From NCBI GenBank assembly GCA_030248215.1, contig JASANG010003686.1:33654-97653 (forward strand): a DNA stretch of 64,000 nt, given 5' to 3'. How positions within the stretch are numbered: the stretch's first letter is position 1; each line of letters begins with the position of its first letter. A model generated the notes under the pieces. The model saw only the letters and a program-made list of their open reading frames with translations, did not search any database and had not been told where the DNA came from. Both the position numbers and the translations under genes were made by a program. The stretch is from Enoplolaimus lenunculus (taxonomy: Eukaryota > Nematoda > Enoplea > Enoplida > Thoracostomopsidae). Shown one piece after another: positions 1 through 13,760 of the stretch.

Positions 1-2717
1 TGCTAGTCAGCTAATAAATTTAAGGTACTCTCGTGTAACGTTGTTATGGCCTCATCTAGCCTAGTAATGTTGCTGTTGTAGTGTCGCCCGTCGCGTGTTG
101 CCTGCTGTTGTTGCGCGCGTGCACCGTAATTCTAAGGGTCATAAGCCAAGTTTAATAACTTTTTCACGTCCAAGTACTTTTTTGCTAACCCGAATCGAGA
201 ATGAACACTTCACTTATAAGGTTTCTGCCCCGGCAGCCCCAAAAATGCCGTTGATACGGTTTTTAGTTTGCGCGTTGCCTGCTATTACTGCCTCGCACGA
301 ACTTTAGCTTAGAACTTCGAAGTACCTTTTCGAAATAACATCCAGGCTTTACTCCTTTATTTTTGAGTTAATACAGGTTTCTTTAAAAACCTGTTGTATT
401 AAACTTATAATAGGGGAATAGTCATTTCAAAAAACAAGTATTCTGTGGGAGTTTAAGCAAACTCATTTTTCTAAATTGGAGAATTTTTATCTTGAACTTG
501 AAGTTAAAACAAAATTTTAACAACGAATTATAAAAAAGCCACTACACGTGAATAGTTAAGCAAAGACTAGTTAATTTTTGGATCACAAATTGACAACATA
601 AAAAAGGTTCTGTTTCGAATTTAATAACGTTATCTGGTTCAAATTAATGACAGTTGAATGGAATTATTAATTTAATTGGTTTGCAATAAATGTTGAAACC
701 AGCCCGCTGAATACTGAAATAATTAGCAAGTTTAAACAACTTTATTAAATTCGAAACAGAACGTACTTAAGTCGTCAATTTGTGAACAAAAAACTAACTT
801 GTCTTTTTTAACTAGTCACGTAGTGGCTTTTTTATAATTCGTTGTTAGAATTTTGTTTTTAACTTCAAGATCAAGATAACTCTGACAACTCTAAAGTTTG
901 TAAAACAGAATTCATGATAGTGGAATGCTTACAATATACTGGACCTCAGAATAAGAAAGTACTTGAAGGCCAAAGTACTTAAGGCTTCCAATATAGCGTA
1001 ATTTTTTGGTTCCTCAAAGCAACAAATATTTTATTGCAAGAATACAAGTGCTTCATCGATGTGCTCGCTGCCGTTCGTTTCGCGATATTAATTTTTAAAT
1101 TTAATTTCAGTTTTTTTAATATAAATAAGAAAATAAGATTATGTTCTTATTTGGTGTTGTTTCCCGCAGCTGCAAGCTTGTTTCTAATTTAACTTGCTCT
1201 AGTGGTTGAATGATTTGCTTGTCTCAAAAGTACAGCAAAACTGAAATAATTCACGTATCAGAGGCGGTGAGAAGACAAAATAGGCAAAAAGTTTTAGAAT
1301 CCAAGAAATTATGCGCAAACACCGCAACTTAAAAGAATAATGAAAAAGTCTTAAAATTTTAACAAATTTTGCAATTAAATTTTAAAAAGGGAGATTGTAG
1401 TTTTCAATTTTTTTTGCTCCTATCCGAAAACATTAATCTTGACCGTAAAAATCGCGTTTAAAATCTTGAAACAACTACACTATGCATTATATCTCGAAAC
1501 TCTTAAGTTAACTGCGTTATTGAAAAATTCTACAATATCTCGCAGCATGTTTACCGCATAACTCGCGTTTTGTTCATTCTGTTCAGTTGCTCTGCGTTAA
1601 TTAAATACGCCTTGAATTGCGCAAATACTGCTGTGAAGTTGCGAAACAAACTAGCTTAACAGGAAAATATCTTTCTCAATAAAGCCCTATTCACACGTGC
1701 CAGTTTTTGCCGCGAGAACTTACAGCTACAAATTTCACGCAGAACTTGCGTTTTTTCATAAGTCACTGAGAAAGTGGCTGCAATAAATTCAGTGAACTTA
1801 CATGGTTTGTTCACACATGTGAACTAATCTCCTAGCTAAGGTTTTTTATGAATTATTTGCAGCTGCAGTTGTTTCGAACGGGATTTTTCACAAAACTTGC
1901 AGGTGCAAATTGCAGCTGCAATTTCTCGCAACAAAAACTTGCACGTGTGAATAAAGCTTAACTTGCGTACACCATGTTACAATTCTCATTTGTGTGCAAT
2001 TTTGCTGCAAAAATATCGCGCAAACCTTGTAGTTTCGATCAGTTAACGCCAATGTTTTAATTCTTAAATTCATACACATGAACCATTTTCGCAACAAGTC
2101 AAATGCAATTAATGTTGTCGAATTCATCAAATCGGATTACAATTTCCGTTCAAGTACTGTAGCGACCCTAACAACAGAGAAAGTTAATAAGAGTCCAGGG
2201 TTGCTATCTTCAGTGAATTAACAGGACGTTTTTGGATAGAGTTCAAAATCTTTAAGCTGAGTCCATAAATATTAATAATCGCAATTCCATTACGCAAGTG
2301 CTTCATGGACCTATTCATCTTCAGCGAGATTTTGATTACTTTAAGCACATGCTGCCTAATTACATTTGAAAAGAATATACCTAAAAACGTAGTTAATTCA
2401 TAGATGTCATAATTGAAACTTATGGCGTCAGAATATCAAAGAAGAGAGCTTGTTGCAAAATAAATAACAGTCCGTTCCAGATGGGCAACGGGGTGCCCTC
2501 TAGAGATTCCAAATAAATATCACGTATTCTCTTCTTATTATAGTCACTACAGTAATTGTACCGACAGATGTAAAGTTTTATTGTAGTTTAAAACGATGCC
2601 AAAATTTTTTTTGCAGTTTGTTAGCGCTCTGTTGCCAACCGCGACAAATACGTGATTATAAATCGACATATTCACTTTTTTAAATTCTGCGACGTTAACA
2701 TATTATATATGTTTCAG
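1..2717. other. Upstream flank or intron of the receptor gene
   Basis: I find no convincing coding exon here. The missing receptor exons (signal peptide and start of the ligand-binding domain) should lie upstream on the plus strand, here or before the window. The short reading frames have no family resemblance. The stretch holds one palindromic MITE (490-876) and is otherwise AT-rich single-copy-looking DNA. Confidence 0.5.
490..876. mobile_element. Palindromic MITE with TA target duplication (mariner-like)
   Basis: Two arms of about 140 bases are inverted copies of each other. The left arm starts TCTTGA and continues through AACAACGAATTATAAAAAAG; the right arm is its reverse complement and ends TCAAGA. 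TA lies on both outer edges (488-489 and 877-878), as expected for a Tc1/mariner-type insertion. There is no coding capacity, so it is non-autonomous. Confidence 0.8.
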
Positions 2718-2762
2718 GATCAGCCCACCAATACGATACTCTTGTCGGCATGCTTTGAGCTT
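2718..2762 (+). CDS. Receptor exon, 45 bp
   Basis: The acceptor tttcag precedes 2718 and the donor gtaagt follows 2762. The exon is phase 0 to 0 and encodes DQPTNTILLSACFEL, the loop-G/beta-strand segment before loop D. The 45-bp size matches exon 3 of nicotinic receptor genes. Confidence 0.75.
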
Positions 2763-5700
2763 GTAAGTTTTGCCAGCGTATTTAGCAACCCATATTATAC
2801 TAAATAGATTAGGATTATTCCGTGAGTTGCGCTATACTTGTTTTGCGCGGTCGTCCGGCGTCGGGCGGCGCCGTATGGGACCGCACGGAAAAAATTTTGT
2901 ATGGAGGTTGAAATGTGCCATGCATCAATACACGTGCTTTGTGGTACTGTGACGGACGGTGACGGCCGTTGCCGTACGTCATCAAAGGTATAGCGCCAAG
3001 TGGCTCTAGTGATCGAAAATATTTTAATTATCATTTTAGTTTATGAAACTGTACTGAGAGAATTTGTAGAACCAGCTAAAAAGTTTTCATAACCCTTGGA
3101 CAAAAGATTTCAAATGAGAGGTGTTTGTTTTGAGCTCTAAAATCGCCTTGGCTCTAAACCTTCATTTAGTCTACTACTTAGACTTAACTTAAGTTAAATT
3201 TCAAAGAAATATTAATTTTAATTTAGTTTCACTTTCAAGCTATAGCTATAAGTATGGCTGAAAAGTGTTCAATGAATGAAATTAAGCTAAAAATTTCAGA
3301 ATAATTAGAACTTTTCTGCCGCGAATATAAAATATGGTTTTCATTGGAATTTAAGTTTTGGCAAGACGAATTCCTGCAATGGAACCCGAAAGATTTTGGT
3401 GACATTACCGAAACGTTTTTTCCGTCGGAAAGCATTTGGACGCCTGAAATATCTGCCTATTACAGGTGAGTGTCCAGGCATGTGGCTCGTTAAGATACTC
3501 ATTTACAAGCGTGTACCAGGAGATGTCTGAGGGATCTAGATCCCTCAATCCATCAACCAAGACACGGTTTACGACTGTTGCAAAAAAGATTTAATACTAA
3601 AATTACTTCTAACTTCTAGCTCGCTTCGCTTGCGTTAGAGTAGATTTGGAAGATGTAGTGTTCGAATCACCTATTCGAACGCACGTCAAACGTAAATTTT
3701 TCATTGGAACGGATCAACTTGAAAATTGTGTGTCAAAGTTTTCAATTCGCTTCGCTCGCGATTATTCTAAACACAACGTTTGTTGTAAATGGTGGTTAAC
3801 TAGAATCCGCTCATAACTGAAAATCGTACAGAGAGTTGATTATTGTTCGGCTATTTTTGGTTTATTTTTTAAGGTGATTCAGTTGTTCTTCGGACAGCAA
3901 TACAGTAGTCTCAGAGTTTAGACTAATCTTTAAGCTTAGGCATAAGCTTGGATTAGAATTTGTTTCAAGCATAACTTTCAACTTACCCTCACTTTGAAGC
4001 AGTGGCTTTTGCCAATTCTACGCCCTTAAAAGCATCAATGGCCAACTACAGTGCAATTTTTCTCAGTAAATAAAATTTTGTTTTAGCGTCTGGCTAAAAT
4101 ATACTAGGCGTCTGAATAGATACATAGCACTAGGCAGTGTTATGAGCCTTAATTAGCTGAGGGCGTGGCGTCGCGCGAATGCTCCCACGACGTACGATGA
4201 AAAAATACAGTAGCTTCAATCTATAGCACCTAGACATATTATATTTGAAGACCATGCAAATGTTTTGTTGCAGTGTTGCATCAAATCGTATGCTTGAAAA
4301 GTATACTTATTTACGGGTCAACTATACCGGAGGAGTACGATATTTTTCGCCGTTCGCCGTTAAAAACCTTTGCCACGTTGATGTCAAATATTTTCCGTTT
4401 GACAAGTAAGTCTCAAATGTTCAATTTAGAAGGAACGTCGGCCGGTGGAAAGAAAAAGTTTAGAACTGAGGTTAGCAATTTGGTCAGTTTCAGCTTGCAA
4501 AAGCATTTGCAACGACTCGTCGTTGAGTTGAAATTCGAATATTCGGCCTAGTTACTGTACTGTTTAACCGCAATTGCGTGCAACGTTTTGTCGTAACGCG
4601 GCGTTACGTCAATGCGTGCTGCAAACTGGTTTGTGACACGCGTTGAGGTAGGGTCAACTGGAAGTTTTCGTTGAACAAGGGTTAACGAGTGGTATTTAAC
4701 CCTGGGCCATGACACATTATGTGACCGTGCCGAATTTTAAAATGTGAACGGCGCGTAACAATACGTCAAAAAATGGTGAGTGAAATCAGACATCGGCGCA
4801 AATATCACTTTAATCCAATAAACAACAATTTCGTTTGAGTTACATTGACTTTGCGAAGCTAATATTGGCCATCTCTGGTTTAGGTTTGCTTGGAAACAGA
4901 GCTAGTGTAAGTTGCTATTTCAATCAACGTCGTTTTCAACGCAGGCTTTTGCTCGAATAGTCGTTTGATTAATTAAAATGAAATAACAAGCATTCAGTCC
5001 TTTTACAGTTTCCGAAGTTTTTAGATTTTGGCATAACCTATGATTAGAACTAGGCTTAGGTTTAAATGTACAAGAGCCTTAAAATTGCAATATAAAATGT
5101 CAAAGTGAATTATTGTTTCTAATCTTAACATATACTAGGAATCCGTAGTTACACACATGTTGAAATTTCTTAGCATATGCTTAGATAGATTTGTTCACGC
5201 AAGTCTGCACTTCAGCCTTGAAACTTGATTGACAATTGATAAAAAAAAATTGAAGCAAATTTGCATATTGGTATCAAAATGTGCTGGAACGTTGCCCAAA
5301 ATACGTATGTGGGGCATTCCAATCTTTAATATGTAGATAAGAATGTTTTAATAGTAATATATATTTTCAGACAAGTATGCGTGTTGTATTTTGGTCCGTG
5401 GGCATATCGAATTACTGAGCTTGACTGGAATTTACTACGCAATACGGCCGATACGGCTGATTTCTACGATAATCAAGAGTGGAATTTAGAAAAAACTAAA
5501 ATGGAGCGAATGGTGCTAAAATATGATTACCTCGGTATAAAAATTGATTATAATTTTAGTGTTTTTGAGAGTTTTAAAACAATTAAAACTTAGCATGTTA
5601 ACAACTGTTGTAGCGGAAGTACCACACTTTTATACAGGTCCGTATACAAGCTTACCTAGGGAGGGCTAAAAAGGTTTCAGAAAAGGCATACAAATGTTTC

Positions 5701-8700
5701 CGTTGACTTACAAGCAAGGTTGAAAATTTTCTGGGGGGCACAATTTTTTCAGGGCGGCGGCAGCTCCTGGCCTTCCCTTGTCTACGGGGCCGGTGTACAA
5801 AACATCGGGGTTGAAATTTACAGGGCTGCAACCACGCACCTTAAACATTTCTTTAATGGTTTTGGTTACCAAAACCATTTTGTACAGAATATATTTTCAA
5901 AATCATTTTGTTATAACGATGTTTATGTAAGTGTATGCCCTTTCAATGAACTCGTTTTAGCGGAAGATTTCATTTCTTTCGAAACGCTTCTTAATGTTTG
6001 TTCCGCGCTAAAGTGAGATTTTCTCAGGGTTTAAACAAGGGTATATGATTTAATATTTTTTAGAAAAAGATGTTCTGTGAACTTGCCTTAGAGGGACAAG
6101 CAAACCTCATGCAATGAAGTCAAACAAGACTTAAGACGATATCAAATATTCTATTTCCTAGGGAGGGGGAGACCCATGTTTAGACCAGGGGTGGACTGGT
6201 TTTCTCGTGGGACTGGTACGGACTAAGCGTAAAGCTTTAGTAATTTCTTTGCTATAGGCTTAGGCTTAGGTATATGCTCATACGACGGTTGCGGCTTTGA
6301 CCGATATGACATATGGGTGACTAGCGACTAGCCACGCTATTTCATCGACTTTATCCTTATATTTTTTAATATTTAGGACAACAACTCAACTACTCGTGCT
6401 TCACGCTCGAGCTTCACATATTCCGGCAATCATTCTATTACATTTTCAATCTGGTTCTGCCTACCGCAATCATAAGTCTGGTTTCAGTAATCGGATTCCA
6501 TATGCCAGGATCTTCGGCACAAATGCGCGACGCTAAATTTCGCCTTGGAATCATGACTATTCTAAGTATGACCATGTTGTTACTGGCTGTGGTTGATGAT
6601 ATGCCTAAATTTGCGATGTCAAAACAAGAAGGCAAACGCGGATCGTCGAGCTCGGTGCCATTAATTGGTATGTTTCTGGTTTGCATTGGTATTATCAGAT
6701 GTGTGTAGCACCTATCGTATCAGATGTGTGTAGCACCTATCGCTAGTTAGTAACAAGTTGTGAAGCAAGCGAAGAACGGAAGCTGCGGATTTGATATCGT
6801 ACATAGTAATAGACGATATGAGCTTAATAAATTCCCAAAACTCATATTTGTTATTTTCTATTTCCACTGAGACACGCAGCCAGGTGTAACAGGTCTGAAA
6901 GATTTCTAGGCGGGGGCTGAAAATTTTCTATAATGAACACCATAGTGGTCCTCATCAGGCTACGGCCGGAATGAATATAACCGCGCATCTGCATATTCTT
7001 GTCTAAAAGTTCACTATCAACTTGTAATTGCAGGAATCTACTACTTCTCCCTGTTGTCAATTATCGGTATCGGTACCGTAACATCTTCGTTATTCGTTGC
7101 TCTCGAACGTCGCGTCAAAAACAAAGCGGTGCCCAGTTGGTTAATGTGGATGACATGGAGTCCGCTCGGGGCCGTTCAGTACATCCTGACGCAAGACGGA
7201 TCAGATCCTGGGAGGAAGAATGAAAATAAACCACCACCACCACAACAACAACAACAACAACACACGCAACAACAACACACGCAACAACACACGCAACAAC
7301 GATTTAGCCTACGCAGACTGGCTTCGTTTGGCCGAACCGGGTATAAACGGTGGTGTAGAACGCAACCGGTAAGTTTGGATTTGGATTGGGAATTTGAGAG
7401 AAATATGTCTTAAAATTAAAACTCGAATGCAACATTGGTATTTCATAATTTTTTTTTCCATGTTTCGCTTCGAATGCGAAATGTTAATACACTACAAAAT
7501 GGGGTTAACCCTCTATTTATGACCAACGTAACTCATGGGACCACTACTATAATGTACAATCGATTGAGATTTAAATGAAAAACTTGGCTGGCTCTTGTCG
7601 CTCGCTTCGCTCGCCGTGTTTCTTCATTAAATATTGCGGTGCAGCTCTCCGCAGAAAATATGGGCCCGCAACTGACCGCGCTCGAGCAACTCCGCGCAAA
7701 CTCGATGCGCGAAATACACAGTGTAAAGCGTCAAACTGTTGTCTGCAACAAAGTGGGACCTTTACCCGCAGTACCCGTGGGTACCCGCGGGTTAACGCGG
7801 GTCGGGCAAAACGTTTAAGCCGAGAGTATACGCGCGGGTAAAGATTTGTATAACGCGGGTAAAAACTTGACAGTTTTATTCCGCGCCAAGTCTTTAAGAG
7901 TTAAGGTGCAAAACATACGCTATTAACTAAGCTGGTCAGTGAGCGTTGCAAAAGTAAAAGTTCAGTGACTTTATTTAGTTGAGTTTGAAATTTTGCTGTT
8001 TCTAGTAAGCTTTCATGTCTAAAATTAATTAAAGCTATAACACATAACATCATTAAAAAGCCAATCACCAGCGATGTTTGAAATATTGCTTAAACTTCAG
8101 GCGCGAGTAAAAGGTGGGTCGTGGGAAATCGTTTTAGCGTGGGTAAACCCGCAGGTAAAAAAATTCATATTTGCCTCCGTAAAGCGTGGGCCAGGTAAAC
8201 AATCCTTGCCCACATCACAAATGAAAAAAAATGGAAAAATTCATTCTTTGTCTGAGTGATCGGTTATCCCGCTCTTATTAAATTACAAGTCACTTTAGGG
8301 TGTTTTCTGACATCAAAGCCTCTCAATTGCTGTAACCTCGCGAACAAAGCGTGGTTGAAGCTAGACGTATTCTTGTGTTAAATTTTATACGGTAAAAGCA
8401 AACTTTCAATTTTGAGAACCCTAAACCTGGTGAGTGAACCAAACAAGTTGCATATGTAGTTTTACATTGAATCTCGTGGCAATGCTTTAATTCTGAAATC
8501 CATTTATATATTCAAATGCTGCAATTTTCATTCTTTTCGGACATATAATGTGTCCTGGTGGACTTATACACATGGTTGGCCTCATAGGTGATACCTGATC
8601 GCTTAACATTCGAAATACGCCTTTACGGTACTTTTAAAACTATAATAATATATCGAGCGAAGCGAACGCGAAGCCAGACAGAATTTTGAACTTTGCAGCA

Positions 8701-11700
8701 GTAACAAAATAACTTTTGGTTCGATGATTGAGGGTTGGTTTAGTCTCGCAAGACACTCCTGCTTGCAGTTAACTCTAAATGTCCAGTTGCTCAAATTTTT
8801 GTTCAACATTTTCATTCGTTTAAGTTCAGTTGAAAATTAATAACAATTTACGTGCATGGATACTGCCTGTCGAAGTCTGTTTCATCCCTTCCTGCATGAA
8901 ACAGTTCAACCATTGTTTTTGTATGGTTTCTAAGAAGCATTTGCTTTGCAGTTCACCTGTACATGAAGTGTTTCGAACTATCAAATTTACAATTGCCTAA
9001 TTTGTCCTATTTTAAACTATAACAGTTGTAGCGGCAAAAATTCAATTATTCGCACCAGAAGTGCATGACACAAGAGTATGCAACTCTTGGGATTCCTCAT
9101 AGTACAAAACGGTTTCACCGGACGTTGCGTTTTTGGTTATTCCCCCTTATTTAGGGGGGAGTAGTTACCGCTTGAAATACGACATATGTTGTATGCTTTT
9201 AAAAGTGTAAGGGAAGCAACTTTGGAATATTTGAATATTTTAACATTTAAAACTTAGGAAATCAATACACTTGAACCCTCTAAATAAGGGGGTTAGACCA
9301 AAAAACGCAACGTGCATTGGGTGCATTGTTTTGTACACAGAATGCACCCAGTTGTACACTACTATAAAAAGAGTCATTATAGACCGTTGCGGTCACTTGT
9401 AAACCAGTTGGTGGTAGGTCTTGCATCCGAAAATTAAGCAAATATGGATGCTCATATATTTCGGAGCACGGTTTGAAATTTGACATTTTAATGGTAACGC
9501 TTTTCCCTTTACTCAAAGATTGATTTCCGGTACCATTTGGCGTCGTTTGGCAGTTCCTTTGCGATGCCGCGCTCGACGCTAAAGAGCGCCCCGCATACCA
9601 ATGTAAGAATATTTTTTGACTTGCAGCTCCGTCAGCCGATAGACTATGTTGCTAAGGGAACACAACGGGCCTATAATGGCCATTATATAAATTTAATTAC
9701 TATGACAGAGTAAACATTTTAACAGCCGTATCTAATAACAAGGGTGGATGAATTCTTTATAGGATAAAATTTAAGGCAACCGAATATCCGAATTTGGAAT
9801 AAATCCTTGTTACTTGGAAACATTAGTGGTTACGTTTTTCTGTGAAACTGCAATAGTGTAAGCTTAAGCTTTAGACTAACATTTTACTTAGGATTAGGCA
9901 TAGGCTTAGGTATAAGCTCATTCTCACACTTACGCTTAGGTTTAGGGTTAGGAGTATGCTTATACCACTACCTTGGGCCTATTCTATACATTGGCTATGG
10001 TTACAATACTTATCCCTAACTTCAATTTAGGTACTAGTACTTTTTTATACGTTTGAGAATGCGAAATGGTAATTTCTGAATATTTTAATGTTAAGAATAT
10101 TGGAATGTGTCCTATGGCGACCGCCGCGCATTTATCAAACGGGCAGGTGAGTATAGCAGTGTGACAGCTTATAAAACAACGCTTTAACTGTCACGTAAGC
10201 ACTTCTTGTATTGCATTTTTGATTAAATTAGCATGGATTAGACATTTAGTGTCAACAACCAGAACGCTTTTTGGACGGAGGTACGGAATTTGGACCACCC
10301 TAGTATTTTGATACAAAGTGGTCCATCCTATAGATCTCGACGAGCTGAATTCAACGTATCCTTTTTACGGCTGCATGGCCAACGGTTCAAAATTATGTCC
10401 CTCGAAATTTATAGTGCAAACACAGAAAGATTGGAATAGGAAGTATCGCAGTGCTATAAATGGTACCGTTGAACTCAGCGCGTCGAAACCTACAAAATGA
10501 ACTATTTTTATTAAATTTCTAGGGGGTCCATATTCCGTACCTCGAATTTCTTGGACCATTTTAGGCAAAAAATTTTATTGAAGTTGGAATCGGAGGCCGC
10601 TTTCGTGATGCATCTGCAGGTTGATCATCGGTTGCAGGCTGCACCCTTGTTTTCGGTATATTTAGTTTACTTTGACGCACAGTAAACTCAAATCAATGTT
10701 CAACTTACTAGTTCAATGAAATAAGTTTACACGAAAGGAATTTAAATGCAAAAAAATTGACAATTTTGATTTAGAAATCACTGCACAATTTGTTTTTCCT
10801 GCCCGCCCAACTCAGGCACGAGAGACAAGTCAGCAGACTAAAAATTTAAGGCACCTGTGGAACCAACATTTTTGAATTCCGGGAATTTCAAAAGTGACAT
10901 TTTTCAATTTTTTACAAAAGCTAAAAGAATTTAAAAGCAAAAAATTCGACAATTTTGATTTAGAAATCACTGCACAATTTGTTTTTCCTGCCCGCCCAAC
11001 CCAGGCACGCCAGACAAGTCAGCAGACAAAAATTTAAGGCAACGGTGGAACCAACATTTTTGAATTCCGGGAATTTCAAAAGTGACATTGTTCAATTTTT
11101 TACAAAAGCTGTCATTGAGTTTTATCCTAGTCACTTTTTGCACGCCGAGACCAGAAATCGAACTCCAAGTCGCAAGGTTCCCCAATCTACTTGCAACAAC
11201 CACTGCACCAAATAGCAGGTATCTTTTGTACGCACGAACTCATGTTTGTATTGTGATTTGTGATAAACGTGTAAATTCAACTATTATAGTATGGCATGGC
11301 TATTCTGTATTGGACATTAATGTAATTCAAAATGCACCATTTTGCATGCATGACTTGAATATTGTGTAATAATGTAACGTTTATTCGGCGGAGGTACTAA
11401 ATATGGACCCCCTAGGAATTTAATAAAAAAAGTTCATTTAATAGATTTCCGCGCTGAGTTCAACGGTGCCATTTTTAGCGCTACAGGATACCAGGTTCAA
11501 TAGTTATGACCTTTTAAATTTTAACTATTTACCATATTAAACATGTACAAACGACAATCAAATTTGTGTAAGGAATTAACCTTATATTTTACGAACAGGT
11601 GAGTGATAGATACTTCCTGTTCTAATCTGTGCGGGTTTGCACTATAATTTGAGGGCCATAACTTTTGAACCGTTGCTCATGCAACCATAAAAAATAATAC

Positions 11701-13575
11701 CGTTGAATTCAGCTCGTCGAGATCTATAGCATTGACCAGTTTTATCAAAATCATAGGGGGTCCAGAATACGTACCTCCGCCGTGCATACTTTATAAAAGG
11801 TTTATTTCACAACGGACGATGCATTTTCAATCAATATTGTAACAGACGTATCATATTTAGAGTTATTTCGATATTGCCATAATTTTTCGCATACAAAAAA
11901 CGGTTTTTACTGTCTTACAAGTCAGCTTCGGTAAAGTTATAAAACATAAAATGTTCTTTTTTGTGCCAACACCAAAAGTAATGTTGAAATAAATCTGAAA
12001 ATGAAAGTAATGTTGAAATAAATCTGAAAATGAAAGTAATGTTGAAATAAATCCGTAAATGTTTTTGGACCACTAAATACACTTACTTGAACCATAGAAA
12101 CAGAAGTTGCAAACCAGATGAAAGTGGTTCCGGAATTTATGTCCTCAGAAGTTGGATTGCTATGTTCTTATATACCGCTTTTAGACATAAAATTTGCATT
12201 CGATTACCTTGAAACTCTTACCGTATGTTAAGTGGAACATGGCAATGGACCGTAAAACAACTGTGTTTCGCAAATACCATAATAGTTACCAAGCACGCTC
12301 TCGTTGCATTCTATAATTTTCGCAATGTATAATATGGTAATTGATAAAAACAATTAGTGAATACCATTAGTCTGCATGATTCGAATAACGAATACTACCA
12401 TTCAAATTCCGGCTGATCATGTGGCAATTTACAGTTTAAAAGCTGTGTACTTACATACACAATTAATCGCCTGGGTATTAGCAGAATAAAACAAAATGCT
12501 GGAATGTTGGAATTTCAAAATAATACTGTACCGCATGAAAAGTTGAAATTATATTGTACCGAATACCAAATGTTTCATCGTTTTTCATGGATTTTGCGAT
12601 TAAGTAGAATTTGAGACATTTACTATGACCGCTGCAGCAGGTTCATAGTTTTGTAGACAAAATGGACCCAGTTGTATACTCTTAGAAAGCATACTTAAAT
12701 AAAGAAAAACTTTAAGCGTAATAGGGGGCTGTCGCCCACCCAGACCCCACACTTTTAGACTGAGGGTGTCACTTTTTGTTCGGATAACCGCTAAAACCTT
12801 TAGGGGTTAGGGAATCCTGCATAGAGTCCCCTGAAATTTGGGATGAAACAGATAGTCGAAAGTTTTCCTAAATAGAGAAAGTGTCCCTACTACATTGCAT
12901 TCTCAGACGTTGTATTGAAGAACATTCTTTGTATTATATTTACAACGGAAATACGCTGAAAAAAACCCTTTCAGTTCTGTAAGTTGGGGCACGTAAAAAA
13001 GTTCTGATCCGGAAGCGCGGAGCACGTATTCGGGATCCAGTTTATATTATTGATGACGGAAAAAGTCGCGAGCACAGCGAACAAGAACCCAAATAAAAGC
13101 GCAAATAAGTCGATGCTTAACCTGGACGGCATTTAAGGCGCAAAACATTTCTGAAATCGTAAGAGGTGTTCGTTTTTCGGGATCCCTGTGTACCCAGGAG
13201 CCCCCTCTTTACTGGGGATGAAGGTGTTTGGTGTGATTGTTGCGGGCCAGATTAATACAATCTTACTTCTATTTTAAAAGTATGCAAATTTATTTTCAGC
13301 TACAAGATATTGCTGATGAAGAAGCGCTATCAGCATTACAACTCAAGACAACGGTAGTGCTGTCTAGACACGATCAAGCATTGAGACAATTACTACTCCA
13401 CGCAACTACTGCTGTCGCAGCCACCGCCCATGCAACTCATGGTCAAAATCAACTGCATGCAGCAACAACAGCAACACAATGCCACACCGGCCGCGAGTCA
13501 TCTCCAAATAAGTTGCAAACACCTTGTGAAGTGACGAAAACAATACCTAAATTAAATCAAGCCAATAATCAACTG

Positions 13576-13610
<35 letters not shown>

Positions 13611-13621
13611 GCAGCAGCAGC

Positions 13622-13706
<85 letters not shown>

Positions 13707-13723
13707 GCAGCAGCAGCAGCAGC

Positions 13724-13760
<37 letters not shown>

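Larger units (their letters stand above)
7369..13299 (+). other. 5.9-kb receptor intron rich in MITEs
   Basis: Donor and acceptor phases (0/0) join the flanking exons directly. I see no intervening exon. Contents: a patch rich in GCGGGTA/TACCCGC words (about 7765-8190), a MITE at 9121-9312, a TTAGGC-bearing element (about 9815-9995), two related inverted-repeat elements (10276-10545, 11386-11782), a 189-bp tandem duplication (10738-11110) and a 29-bp triplication (11975-12060). Confidence 0.6.

Noticed and set aside
2334-2440. DFDYFKHMLPNY and, in another frame, NVVNS..LKLMAS as the missing receptor exon
   Set aside because: Two frames and internal stops; resemblance to the receptor N-terminus is too short to separate from chance.
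5720-6016. 98-residue frame as an extra receptor exon
   Set aside because: It overlaps a dispersed repeat, has no family similarity, and the exons at 5534 and 6377 already join in phase.
7575-8259. GCGGGTA-rich frames as genes
   Set aside because: Simple-repeat-like composition within the receptor intron; no domain recognised.
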